A stretch of 5,067 nucleotides of DNA from Burkholderiaceae bacterium (GCA_025458585.1 JALOSD010000136.1:1-5067), one strand, 5' to 3'; positions 1 to 5,067 are shown, counted from the first letter of the stretch. The notes: generated by a model not told the origin, from the letters alone. Numbers and translations are program-made.

Positions 1-678
1 CGCGGCGTGTTCGTCACCGGGCGCGAGGCGGCGCGGCGCATCGGCCTGCCGCTCGACGGCGCGCGGGTGGCGGTGCAGGGCTTCGGCAACGTCGGGGCGT
101 CGGCGGCCGAGCTGTTCGTGCAGGCGGGTGCGAAGGTCGTCGCGATCCAGGACCACAGCGGCACGACCGTGAACCCGGCCGGCTTCGACTTCGGCGCGCT
201 CATGCCCTACGTGCGCGAGCAAGGCGGCGTCGCCGGCTTTCCGTTCGGCGAGGCGATCGACGCCGAGGCGTTCTGGGACACGCCGTGCGAGATCCTGATC
301 CCCGCCGCGCTCGAGGGACAGATCGACGCCGGGCGCGCCCATCGCATCACCGCGCGCCTCGTGCTCGAGGGCGCGAACGGCCCGACGCTGCCGACGGCCG
401 ACGACATCCTCGCCGACCGCGGCGTGCTCGTCGTGCCCGACGTGATCTGCAACGCGGGCGGCGTGACGGTCAGCTACTTCGAGTGGGTGCAGGACTTCAG
501 CTCGTTCTTCTGGACCGAGGACGAGATCAACGTGCGCCTCGACAAGATCATGGTCGGCGCGCTGAAGACGATCTGGGACACCGCCGACCGCCACAAGATC
601 AGCCTGCGCACGGCGACGTTCGCCGTCGCGTGCGAGCGCATCCTGATCGCCCGCCAGGAGCGCGGGCTGTATCCCTGA
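1..678 (+). CDS. gdhA: Glutamate dehydrogenase, C-terminal half (5' end outside window)
   Basis: Catalyses reversible oxidative deamination of glutamate to 2-oxoglutarate and ammonia with NAD(P) in the cytoplasm. The reading frame is open from base 1 and gives 225 residues before TGA at 676-678; the family is usually about 420-450 aa, so roughly the C-terminal half is present. The first visible residues, RGVFVTGREA, match the family segment just before the nucleotide-binding domain. The Rossmann loop GFGNVG is at visible residues 27-32, followed by an acidic residue in VVAIQDHSG (D51), which may bear on NAD versus NADP preference. EGANGPTLPTAD (123-134) and NAGGVTVSYFEWVQ (151-164) are hallmark C-terminal motifs of the Glu/Leu/Phe/Val dehydrogenases. 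GTG at base 7 is an internal codon, not a start. The gene converges with the minus-strand gene at 770-1213. Motifs rule out a distant paralogue well, but cofactor choice is not settled by sequence alone. Confidence 0.95.
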   Translation, partial: RGVFVTGREAARRIGLPLDGARVAVQGFGNVGASAAELFVQAGAKVVAIQDHSGTTVNPAGFDFGALMPYVREQGGVAGFPFGEAIDAEAFWDTPCEILIPAALEGQIDAGRAHRITARLVLEGANGPTLPTADDILADRGVLVVPDVICNAGGVTVSYFEWVQDFSSFFWTEDEINVRLDKIMVGALKTIWDTADRHKISLRTATFAVACERILIARQERGLYP

Positions 679-679
679 G

Positions 680-747
680 CTCCCCCAGGGCCCGGCTGCG
701 CCCAGCCCGCCCCCCGAGGGGGTCAAGGACACTTGGGGCGGCCCGGC
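680..747. repeat. Hairpin-rich C/G-block intergenic element, possible bidirectional terminator or dispersed repeat
   Basis: This lies between the convergent ends of gdhA and the 770-1213 gene. Seen directly: a five-C run (682-686) and a six-C run (710-715), each able to pair with the G run 718-722; a stem GGCTG (694-698)/CAGCC (703-707) with a 4-nt loop; a small stem CAAG (724-727)/CTTG (732-735); and CCGCCCC (707-713) complementary to GGGGCGG (735-741). Several of these pairings exclude each other. No T-tract follows, so it is not a classic intrinsic terminator. Similar C-block/G-block elements between convergent genes are, from memory, recurrent in Burkholderiales genomes, but only one copy is in this window, so calling it a dispersed repeat is inference. 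Confidence 0.4.
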
Positions 748-769
748 GCTTGCTCGAGAGCCGTCGCGC

Positions 770-1213
770 TCAGGGCTGCGACGCGGCCGGCGCTGACGGT
801 GCGCCCGGCGCCGGCGCGGCTACGTCGCCTTGCAGCGTGATGCCCGGCGCGAGCGGGATGTCGCCGCTGACGGTCACCCTGGTGACGAAATGGCGCGTCT
901 CGCCGAAGCAGGTCGTCGGCAGGCCGACCTTCTCCTCGTAGTGGAGGTTCACGCGCTTGCCCATCACCTTCATGATCTCGGCCGCGACGGTGTCGTCACG
1001 CACCGTGAACGGGAACTTCTCGACCGTGCTTCCAGGCAGCGAGACGAGCGCGAGCTCGCCCTCCCACGTCTTGCACAGCCATCCCTTGCGCGAGAACTTC
1101 TGCACCCAGCCGGCGCGCTCGCCCTCCGAATAGCTCCAGCTCAGCGCCGCGAAGATGTAGCCGACGAACAGGGCGACGGCGAGCACGAGCACGGCGACGA
1201 GGCGAAAGACCAT
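770..1213 (-). CDS. Membrane-anchored conserved hypothetical protein, 147 aa
   Basis: Function unknown. The ATG at 1213-1211 was chosen because it directly precedes a hydrophobic stretch (about residues 4-23, FRLVAVLVLAVALFVGYIF) that reads as a single membrane anchor or uncleaved signal; the frame stays open upstream to 1303, but that extension is Arg/Pro-rich and non-family-like. No clear Shine-Dalgarno precedes this ATG. The anchor is followed by a soluble domain with segments SWSYSEGERAGWVQKFSRKG (25-44) and WLCKTWEGEL (45-54), then PTTCFGET (99-106), and an Ala/Pro-rich low-complexity tail (131-147). There are two cysteines, C47 and C102. The likely topology is N-terminus inside and the bulk in the periplasm. 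Proteins of this look in Burkholderiales are, as I recall, sometimes labelled 6-phosphogluconate dehydrogenase, but no dinucleotide-binding motif is visible here and I do not support that name. Divergent from the Bug gene, convergent with gdhA. Confidence 0.8.
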   Translation of the reverse strand: MVFRLVAVLVLAVALFVGYIFAALSWSYSEGERAGWVQKFSRKGWLCKTWEGELALVSLPGSTVEKFPFTVRDDTVAAEIMKVMGKRVNLHYEEKVGLPTTCFGETRHFVTRVTVSGDIPLAPGITLQGDVAAPAPGAPSAPAASQP

Positions 1214-1303
1214 GACGGGCAGGGGAAGCGGCAACGGGCGCGATGGTGACACGAACCGGCGGCCTGCGCGCCGCGCGCGCTGCCGCCGACGCGCCGCCGC
1301 CAC

Positions 1304-1319
1304 GCCGCGCGGCTACGAT
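1304..1319 (+). promoter_or_regulatory. Candidate -10 box with adjacent palindrome upstream of the Bug gene
   Basis: TACGAT at 1314-1319 matches 4 of 6 positions of the sigma-70 -10 consensus and sits 36 bp before the ATG at 1356, giving a short plausible leader. It abuts a perfect 10-bp palindrome, GCCGCGCGGC (1304-1313). No acceptable -35 hexamer is found 16-18 bp upstream; that DNA is almost pure G/C. The rest of the 142-bp divergent spacer (1214-1355) shows only GC-rich, partly alternating CG sequence, and no small gene or convincing minus-strand promoter for the 770-1213 gene. Confidence 0.3.
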
Positions 1320-1345
1320 GCGGTCCCTTTCGACCCCCCACCTGC

Positions 1346-1350
1346 CGAGG
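1346..1350 (+). promoter_or_regulatory. Ribosome binding site of the Bug gene
   Basis: CGAGG ends 5 nt before the ATG at 1356. It decides the start: the frame is open back to 1212, but only the ATG at 1356 has this Shine-Dalgarno-like sequence and is followed at once by a signal peptide. Confidence 0.6.
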
Positions 1351-1355
1351 ACACC

Positions 1356-2330
1356 ATGCACCGCCGCACCCTGCTCGCGCTTGTCGTCGCCGCCCTGCCC
1401 GTCGCCGCCTCCCGGCCCGTCCACGCGCAGGCATGGCCGACGCAGCCGGTGAAGATCGTCGTCCCGGCGCCGGCCGGCAGTTCGCTCGACATCGTCGTGC
1501 GCCTGATGTCGGACAAGCTCAAGGAGCGCTGGGGCCAGCCCGTGGTCGTCGAGAACAAGGCCGGCGCCGGCGGCATGCTCGGCACTGACGTCGCAGCGAA
1601 GGCCGCGCCCGATGGCCACACGATGGTGCTGTCGTTCAACGGCCCGATCTCGTTCGCGCCGTTCATGTACGCGAAGATGCCGTACGACCCTGCGAAGGAT
1701 CTGCTGCCGGTCGTGATGACGACGTCGCAGCCGAACGTGCTCGCCGTCAACGCCAACGTGCCGGCGGCCAACGTGAAGGAGTTTGTCGCCTGGGCGAAGG
1801 CCAAGCCGGGCGGCATGAACTACTCGTCGCTCGGCAAGGGCAGCTCGTCGCACCTGTCGATGGAGCTGTTCCTCGCCGACGCTGGCGTCGCCGGCACGCA
1901 CGTGCCGTACAACGGCTCGCCGCCGAGCGCGATGGCCGTCGCGCAGGGCGAGGTCGACGCGGCGATGATGGTCGCGCCGGCGATGCTGCCGCACGTGCAG
2001 GCCGGGCGCGTCAAGCTGCTCGCGGTGACGAGCGCGCAGCGCCCCGACTCGCTGAAGAGCCTGCCGACGATGGCCGAGGCCGGCTACCCGAACGTCGAGG
2101 CGCTGGCGTGGAACGGCTTGTTCGTGCCGGCCGGCACGCCGGCGGCGGTGGTCGAGCGCATCAACGCCGACGTCAACGCCGTGCTGCGCGACGCCGACGT
2201 GCGCGCCAAGCTCGACGGCGCGGGAATGACGCCGGTGGGCGGCACGGCGGCCGAGTTCCGCGCCGCGGTGGCCGCCGACACGCAGCGCTGGGGCGCGATC
2301 ATCAACCGCATCGGGCTGAAGATCGAGTGA
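1356..2330 (+). CDS. Bug-family (TctC-like) tripartite tricarboxylate transporter substrate-binding protein
   Basis: Periplasmic solute-binding protein that would capture a small organic anion; the ligand cannot be read from sequence. It is 324 aa, the usual family length. Residues 1-24 form a signal peptide: basic MHRR, hydrophobic LLALVVAALPVAA, and a probable cleavage after VHA (22-24). The mature part begins QAWPTQPVKIVVP. Family landmarks follow: PAPAGSSLDIVVR (38-49, with D45 in the ligand-loop position), VVVENKAGAGGMLG (63-76), PDGHTM (85-90), NYSSLGKGSSSHL (155-167), HVPYNGSPP (182-190), and LLAVTSAQRP...LPTMAEAGYP (221-245). The usual ligand loop often reads GG-x-x-D; here it is GSSLD, a modest variation. 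No tctA/tctB membrane genes are next to it, so it is an orphan Bug protein, as is common in Burkholderiales; it may work with a distant TctAB or as a sensor. Probably monocistronic, since the next gene is convergent. Confidence 0.93.
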   Translation: MHRRTLLALVVAALPVAASRPVHAQAWPTQPVKIVVPAPAGSSLDIVVRLMSDKLKERWGQPVVVENKAGAGGMLGTDVAAKAAPDGHTMVLSFNGPISFAPFMYAKMPYDPAKDLLPVVMTTSQPNVLAVNANVPAANVKEFVAWAKAKPGGMNYSSLGKGSSSHLSMELFLADAGVAGTHVPYNGSPPSAMAVAQGEVDAAMMVAPAMLPHVQAGRVKLLAVTSAQRPDSLKSLPTMAEAGYPNVEALAWNGLFVPAGTPAAVVERINADVNAVLRDADVRAKLDGAGMTPVGGTAAEFRAAVAADTQRWGAIINRIGLKIE

Positions 2331-2337
2331 GCGCCCG

Positions 2338-2628
2338 TCAGACGTCGAGCGTGTAGACCTCGGCCGCGGCGCGCTCGGCGGCGCTGTGGCCTTCGAGCGC
2401 GCGGTCCCACTCGGAGCCGCTCGCGCCGCGCACGGGATGCAGCCCGCGCGTCATCACGGCGACTTCCTCCGCCCCGGCGTCGAACTCGGCGACCGCCTCG
2501 AAGCTCGCGAGCGCGAGGCGCGCGACCGTGACGCCGCCGGCGTCGATCAGCACCAGGTAGCGCGCCGCCGGCCGGTGCTCGCCGCCGACGTGCGGCGCCG
2601 GGGGCTGGATGCCGTAGTTCTGGCTCAT
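2338..2628 (-). CDS. Conserved-looking hypothetical protein, 96 aa, downstream of yggS
   Basis: I do not recognise a named domain. The protein is small, acidic and soluble, with no membrane segment or signal peptide. A Pro/Gly-rich N-terminus (IQPPAPHVGGEHRPAARY, residues 7-24) precedes a probable beta region YLVLIDAGGVTVARLAL (24-40), an acidic helix-like stretch FEAVAEFDAGAEEVAVM (43-59) and a C-terminal helix with SEWDRALEGHSAAERAAAEV (72-91) ending YTLDV. The ATG at 2628-2626 lies 7 nt beyond the stop of yggS on the same strand, without a strong Shine-Dalgarno sequence, which suggests translational coupling. Structured composition and tight spacing argue that it is real; as I recall, similar small ORFs occur beside yggS in related Burkholderiales, but that is unverified. 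Its stop is only 7 bp from the stop of the convergent Bug gene. Confidence 0.8.
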   Translation of the reverse strand: MSQNYGIQPPAPHVGGEHRPAARYLVLIDAGGVTVARLALASFEAVAEFDAGAEEVAVMTRGLHPVRGASGSEWDRALEGHSAAERAAAEVYTLDV

Positions 2629-2635
2629 GCGGAGA

Positions 2636-3340
2636 TCATGCCACGCCGCCTCGCGCGCCGAAGATCGCGCGGCCGACGCGCACGATCGTCGCGCCCTCGG
2701 CGATCGCCGCCTCGAGGTCGTCGCTCATGCCCATCGACAGCGTGTCGAGCGCGAGGCCGTCGCGGTTCAGCCGCTCGAGGCACTCGCGCAGTGCGCGGTG
2801 GGGGCGGCGCCGAGCTTCGGCGTCGGCCGCCGGCTCGGGAATCGACATCAGCCCGCGCAGCACGACGCGCCCGCGCGGCAGCGCGGCCACCGCGTGCGCG
2901 AGCGCCGGCAGGTCGGCGGGGGCGACGCCGCTCTTGCTCGCCTCGCCGCTGACGTTGACCTGCAGGCATAGCTGCAGCGGCCGCAGGTGCGGCGGGCGCT
3001 GCTCGGCGAGGCGCTCGGCGATCTTCAGCCGATCGACGCCGTGCACCCAGTCGAAGGCTTCGGCCACCGCGCGCGTCTTGTTGCTCTGCAGCGGCCCGAT
3101 CAGGTGCCACTGCAGGTCGGCGCGCAGGTCGGCCAGCGCCGCGATCTTCGCCAGCCCCTCCTGCACGTAGTTCTCGCCGAACGCGCGCTGGCCGGCGGCG
3201 TACGCCTCGCGCACCGCGTCGGCGCCGAAGGTCTTGCTCACCGCGAGCAGCGTGACGCTTTGCACGGGCCGCCCGGCGCGCGCGCACGCCGCGGCGACAC
3301 GCGCTGTGGTGAGGTGCAAGTTGGTCGATATGGTCGCCAT
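2636..3340 (-). CDS. yggS: YggS/PLPBP family pyridoxal 5'-phosphate homeostasis protein
   Basis: Cytoplasmic PLP-binding protein that helps control free PLP and, through it, amino-acid pools; the family has an alanine-racemase-like TIM-barrel fold but no known enzymatic activity. It is 234 aa, the normal length. The PLP-anchoring lysine is K36 in LLAVSKTF (31-38). Other family motifs in order: FGENYVQE (54-61), WHLIGPLQSNK (78-88), VHGVDRLK (99-106), LQVNVSGEASKSGV (126-139), LRGLMSIPEP (161-170), and the phosphate-binding end LSMGMSDDLEAAI...IVRVGRAIFGAR (201-230). The ATG at 3340-3338 gives an N-terminus of family-like length; no clear Shine-Dalgarno is visible. It is the first gene of a minus-strand pair with the 96-aa ORF, and divergent from pilT with 25 bp between start codons, an arrangement also known from Pseudomonas. 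The protein appears intact. Confidence 0.95.
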   Translation of the reverse strand: MATISTNLHLTTARVAAACARAGRPVQSVTLLAVSKTFGADAVREAYAAGQRAFGENYVQEGLAKIAALADLRADLQWHLIGPLQSNKTRAVAEAFDWVHGVDRLKIAERLAEQRPPHLRPLQLCLQVNVSGEASKSGVAPADLPALAHAVAALPRGRVVLRGLMSIPEPAADAEARRRPHRALRECLERLNRDGLALDTLSMGMSDDLEAAIAEGATIVRVGRAIFGARGGVA

Positions 3341-3343
3341 AAT
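3315..3343 (+). promoter_or_regulatory. Candidate pilT promoter overlapping the yggS start
   Basis: CATAAT at 3338-3343 matches 5 of 6 positions of the sigma-70 -10 box and stands out in a locally AT-richer patch (about 3311-3356) in otherwise very GC-rich DNA. At 17 bp spacing the -35 position would be TGCAAG (3315-3320), a poor match, so activator help would be expected. Transcription would start near 3350, leaving a leader of about 15 nt before the ATG at 3366, with no visible Shine-Dalgarno. The -10 box covers the yggS start codon. Confidence 0.35.
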
Positions 3344-3365
3344 CGTTCGGGATTAGCGCGTCGTC

Positions 3366-4409
3366 ATGGACATCACCCAGCTGCTGGCCTTCTCGGTCAA
3401 GAACAAGGCCTCGGACCTGCACCTGTCGGCCGGCTTGCCGCCGATGATCCGCGTGCACGGCGACGTGCGGCGCATCAATGTGGACCCCCTCGAGCACAAG
3501 CAGGTGCACGACATGGTCTACGACATCATGAACGACAGCCAGCGCAAGCACTACGAGGACGTGCTGGAGTGCGACTTCTCGTTCGAGATCCAGGGCCTTG
3601 CGCGCTTCCGCGTCAACGCATTCAACCAGAACCGCGGCGCCGGCGCGGTGTTCCGCACGATCCCGAGCAAGATCCTCACGCTCGAGCAGCTCAACACGCC
3701 GAAGGTGTTCGCCGAGCTGTCGATGAAGCCGCGCGGCCTCGTGCTCGTGACCGGACCGACCGGCTCGGGCAAGAGCACCACGCTGGCGGCGATGGTCAAC
3801 CACCGCAACGAGAACGACTACGGCCACATCCTGACGGTCGAGGACCCGATCGAGTTCGTGCACGAGTCGAAGAAGAGCCTGATCAACCAGCGCGAGGTCG
3901 GCCCGCACACGCTGAGCTTCTCCAACGCGCTGCGCTCGGCGCTGCGCGAGGATCCCGACGTGATCCTCGTCGGCGAGATGCGCGACCTGGAGACGATCCG
4001 CCTCGCGCTGACCGCCGCCGAGACCGGCCACCTCGTGTTCGGCACGCTGCACACGTCGAGCGCGGCGAAGACGATCGACCGCGTCGTCGACGTCTTCCCG
4101 GCCGCCGAGAAGGACATGGTGCGCGCGATGCTATCGGAGTCGCTCGTCGCCGTGATCTCGCAGACGCTGTGCAAGCTCAAGGACGGGTCGGGGCGCGTCG
4201 CGGCGCACGAGATCATGCTCGGCACCGCGGCGATCCGCAACCTGATCCGCGAGAACAAGATCGCGCAGATGTACTCGGCGATCCAGACCGGGCAGAACGT
4301 GGGCATGCAGACGCTCGACCAGAACCTGGCCGAGCTGGTGCGGCGCAGCGTGATCTCGCCGGCCGAGGCGCGCAGCAAGGCCAAGACGCCCGAGAACTTC
4401 CCCGGCTGA
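3366..4409 (+). CDS. pilT: Type IV pilus retraction ATPase PilT
   Basis: Hexameric cytoplasmic ATPase at the base of the type IV pilus; it depolymerises pilin and so drives retraction, twitching motility and, in competent species, DNA uptake. It is 347 aa, matching the family. The N-terminal PAS-like domain includes MDITQLLAFSVKNKASDLHL (1-20) and FRVNAFNQNRG (81-91). The ATPase domain has Walker A GPTGSGKS (130-137), the Asp box HILTVEDPIEF (154-164), Walker B DVILVGEMRD (198-207) with catalytic E204, and the His box LTAAETGHLVFGTLHT (215-230). The C-terminal AIRNLIRE motif (289-296), known to be needed for retraction, is intact, which separates PilT from the extension ATPase PilB. The start is the ATG giving the canonical MDI N-terminus; no clear Shine-Dalgarno precedes it. 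pilU follows after 52 bp on the same strand, probably co-transcribed. Confidence 0.97.
   Translation: MDITQLLAFSVKNKASDLHLSAGLPPMIRVHGDVRRINVDPLEHKQVHDMVYDIMNDSQRKHYEDVLECDFSFEIQGLARFRVNAFNQNRGAGAVFRTIPSKILTLEQLNTPKVFAELSMKPRGLVLVTGPTGSGKSTTLAAMVNHRNENDYGHILTVEDPIEFVHESKKSLINQREVGPHTLSFSNALRSALREDPDVILVGEMRDLETIRLALTAAETGHLVFGTLHTSSAAKTIDRVVDVFPAAEKDMVRAMLSESLVAVISQTLCKLKDGSGRVAAHEIMLGTAAIRNLIRENKIAQMYSAIQTGQNVGMQTLDQNLAELVRRSVISPAEARSKAKTPENFPG
3372..3400 (-). promoter_or_regulatory. Candidate yggS promoter inside the pilT coding start
   Basis: Read on the minus strand, TTGACC (3400-3395, 5 of 6 to the -35 consensus) is followed after exactly 17 bp by GGTGAT (3377-3372, 3 of 6 to the -10 consensus). 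Both lie within the first 12 codons of pilT. The -35 is good and the -10 weak, so this is only a candidate; a second weak -10-like GCTAAT lies at 3357-3352 without a matching -35. Confidence 0.25.
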
Positions 4410-4417
4410 TCGACCGG

Positions 4418-4430
4418 GCCGCGGCGCGGC
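4418..4430 (+). other. Small GC hairpin between pilT and pilU
   Basis: GCCGC (4418-4422) and GCGGC (4426-4430) form a 5-bp stem with a 3-nt loop, 8 bp after the pilT stop. There is no T-tract, so it is unlikely to end transcription; it could affect mRNA stability or be chance in GC-rich DNA. The rest of the 52-bp spacer holds no promoter that I can see, consistent with one pilT-pilU transcript. Confidence 0.25.
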
Positions 4431-4450
4431 GGTGTCGCGCGAGGCAAGCG

Positions 4451-4455
4451 AAGGA
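4451..4455 (+). promoter_or_regulatory. Ribosome binding site of pilU
   Basis: AAGGA is followed by a 6-nt spacer and the ATG at 4462. This is the best Shine-Dalgarno sequence in the window and fixes the pilU start; pilT and yggS lack anything comparable. Confidence 0.75.
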
Positions 4456-4461
4456 AACACG

Positions 4462-5067
4462 ATGGAACGCGATCAAGCCTCCAAGTTCGTCCACGATCTG
4501 CTGCGCCTGATGGTCTCGCGCAACGGCTCGGACCTGTTCCTGACCGCCGACTTCCCGCCGGCGATCAAGGTCGACGGCAAGGTGACGAAGGTCAGCCCGC
4601 AGCCGCTGACGGGCCAGCACACGCTCGCGCTCGCGCGCGCGGTCATGAACGACAAGCAGGCCGCCGAGTTCGAGCGCACGAAGGAGTGCAACTTCGCGAT
4701 CTCGCCGCAGGGCATCGGCCGCTTCCGCGTCAACGCGTTCATCCAGCAGGGCAACGTCGGCCTCGTGATGCGTACGATCCCGGCGACGATCCCGACGATC
4801 GACACGCTCGGGCTGCCGCTGGTGCTCAAGGACATCGCGATGACCAAGCGCGGTCTCGTGATTTTCGTCGGCGCCACCGGCTCGGGCAAGACGACGTCGC
4901 TCGCGGCGATGGTCGACTGGCGCAACGAGCACTCGTTCGGCCACATCATCACGGTCGAGGACCCGGTCGAGTTCGTGCACCCGCACAAGAACTGCATCGT
5001 CACCCAGCGCGAGGTCGGCATCGACACCGACGGCTGGGAGATCGCGCTGAAGAACACGCTGCGCCAG
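4462..5067 (+). CDS. pilU: Type IV pilus retraction-associated ATPase PilU, N-terminal part (3' end outside window)
   Basis: PilT paralogue that supports PilT-dependent pilus retraction in the cytoplasm, needed for full retraction force or twitching in several species. The 202 visible codons run in frame off the right edge; the family is about 370-385 aa, so about the first half is present. Visible landmarks: MERDQASKFVHDLLRLMVSR (1-20), NGSDLFLTADFPPAIKVDGK (21-40), GRFRVNAFIQQGNVGLVMRT (86-105), Walker A GATGSGKT (137-144) and the Asp box HIITVEDPVEF (161-171). Walker B, the His box and the PilU-specific C-terminal extension lie beyond the window. PilU-like wording, such as SDLFLTA where PilT has SDLHLSA and VIFVGATGSGKT where PilT has VLVTGPTGSGKS, together with its place after pilT, supports PilU over a second PilT. 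Confidence 0.95.
   Translation, partial: MERDQASKFVHDLLRLMVSRNGSDLFLTADFPPAIKVDGKVTKVSPQPLTGQHTLALARAVMNDKQAAEFERTKECNFAISPQGIGRFRVNAFIQQGNVGLVMRTIPATIPTIDTLGLPLVLKDIAMTKRGLVIFVGATGSGKTTSLAAMVDWRNEHSFGHIITVEDPVEFVHPHKNCIVTQREVGIDTDGWEIALKNTLRQ

Noticed and set aside
1261..1313. Alternating CG tract as a Z-DNA or repeat element
   Set aside because: Runs are short and irregular, and consistent with the general base composition.
1313..1816. Minus-strand 167-codon frame opposite the 5' part of the Bug gene
   Set aside because: Shadow frame; the sense strand has a full-length protein with signal peptide and family motifs.
996..1994. Minus-strand 332-codon Arg/His-rich frame overlapping the 147-aa gene and the Bug gene
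   Set aside because: Arg/His/Ala-biased composition without domain structure; it overlaps two better-supported genes.
3321..3343. TTGGTC (3321-3326) paired with CATAAT (3338-3343) as a sigma-70 promoter
   Set aside because: The spacer would be 11 bp, far from the workable 16-18 bp. A sigma-54 reading of the same stretch also fails, because the GG is not followed by GC at the right spacing.
2625..4052. Long minus-strand open frame (475 codons) opposite pilT and in another frame of yggS
   Set aside because: The composition is typical of a high-GC shadow frame, there is no recognisable motif, and it conflicts with pilT and yggS.
3818..4447. Minus-strand 209-codon frame opposite pilT
   Set aside because: It is the antisense shadow of the conserved pilT ATPase domain; no ribosome binding site or family signature.
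2987..4510. Long + strand open frame (507 codons) overlapping yggS, pilT and the start of pilU
   Set aside because: It is Arg/Ala/Gly-rich and low in complexity, and it overlaps confidently identified genes in another frame; long stop-free shadow frames are expected at this GC content.
4473..5057. Minus-strand 194-codon frame opposite pilU
   Set aside because: Antisense shadow of pilU, with the same logic as the frame opposite pilT.
1..5067. An undescribed defence, mobile or biosynthetic system
   Set aside because: All substantial coding space is filled by recognisable core genes or two small hypotheticals in plausible contexts; there are no repeat arrays, recombinases, toxin-antitoxin pairs or composition breaks.

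Overview
The window looks like ordinary chromosomal DNA from a high-GC betaproteobacterium, most likely order Burkholderiales (Comamonadaceae/Sphaerotilaceae-like). This rests on the GC-rich sequence with G/C-dominated third codon positions, a stand-alone Bug-type periplasmic binding protein (a family greatly expanded in Burkholderiales), and the divergent yggS | pilT-pilU arrangement, which is common in beta- and gammaproteobacteria. The genus call is inference. I see no insertion sequence, phage gene, CRISPR array, tRNA, rRNA or other sign of an accessory island.

Layout from left to right: (1) the C-terminal half of a Glu/Leu/Phe/Val-type glutamate dehydrogenase on the + strand, cut by the left edge (to 678). 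(2) About 90 bp of hairpin-rich, C/G-block intergenic DNA where this gene converges with the next. (3) A minus-strand gene (770-1213) for a 147-aa protein with one N-terminal membrane anchor and no known function. (4) A 142-bp divergent spacer with a possible -10 box and a clear ribosome binding site. (5) A + strand Bug-family (TctC-like) substrate-binding protein with a signal peptide (1356-2330). (6) A minus-strand pair transcribed as yggS (2636-3340) followed 7 nt later by a 96-aa ORF of unknown function (2338-2628), whose end lies only 7 bp from the end of the Bug gene. (7) pilT (3366-4409) and pilU (4462 to the right edge) on the + strand, encoding the twitching-motility retraction ATPases.

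Functionally these are separate housekeeping units. Glutamate dehydrogenase links amino-acid and 2-oxoglutarate metabolism, the Bug protein captures an unidentified organic anion in the periplasm, YggS buffers pyridoxal phosphate, and PilT/PilU power type IV pilus retraction. The start codons of yggS and pilT are separated by only 25 bp, so their promoters must reach into each other's coding sequence. This is the most compact regulatory point in the window.

I did not find a convincing undescribed system. The items most worth a second look are the 96-aa ORF coupled to yggS, the membrane-anchored 147-aa protein with two cysteines, the compact yggS/pilT promoter region, the hairpin-rich element after gdhA, and a near-identical 30-nt in-phase match between pilT and pilU.
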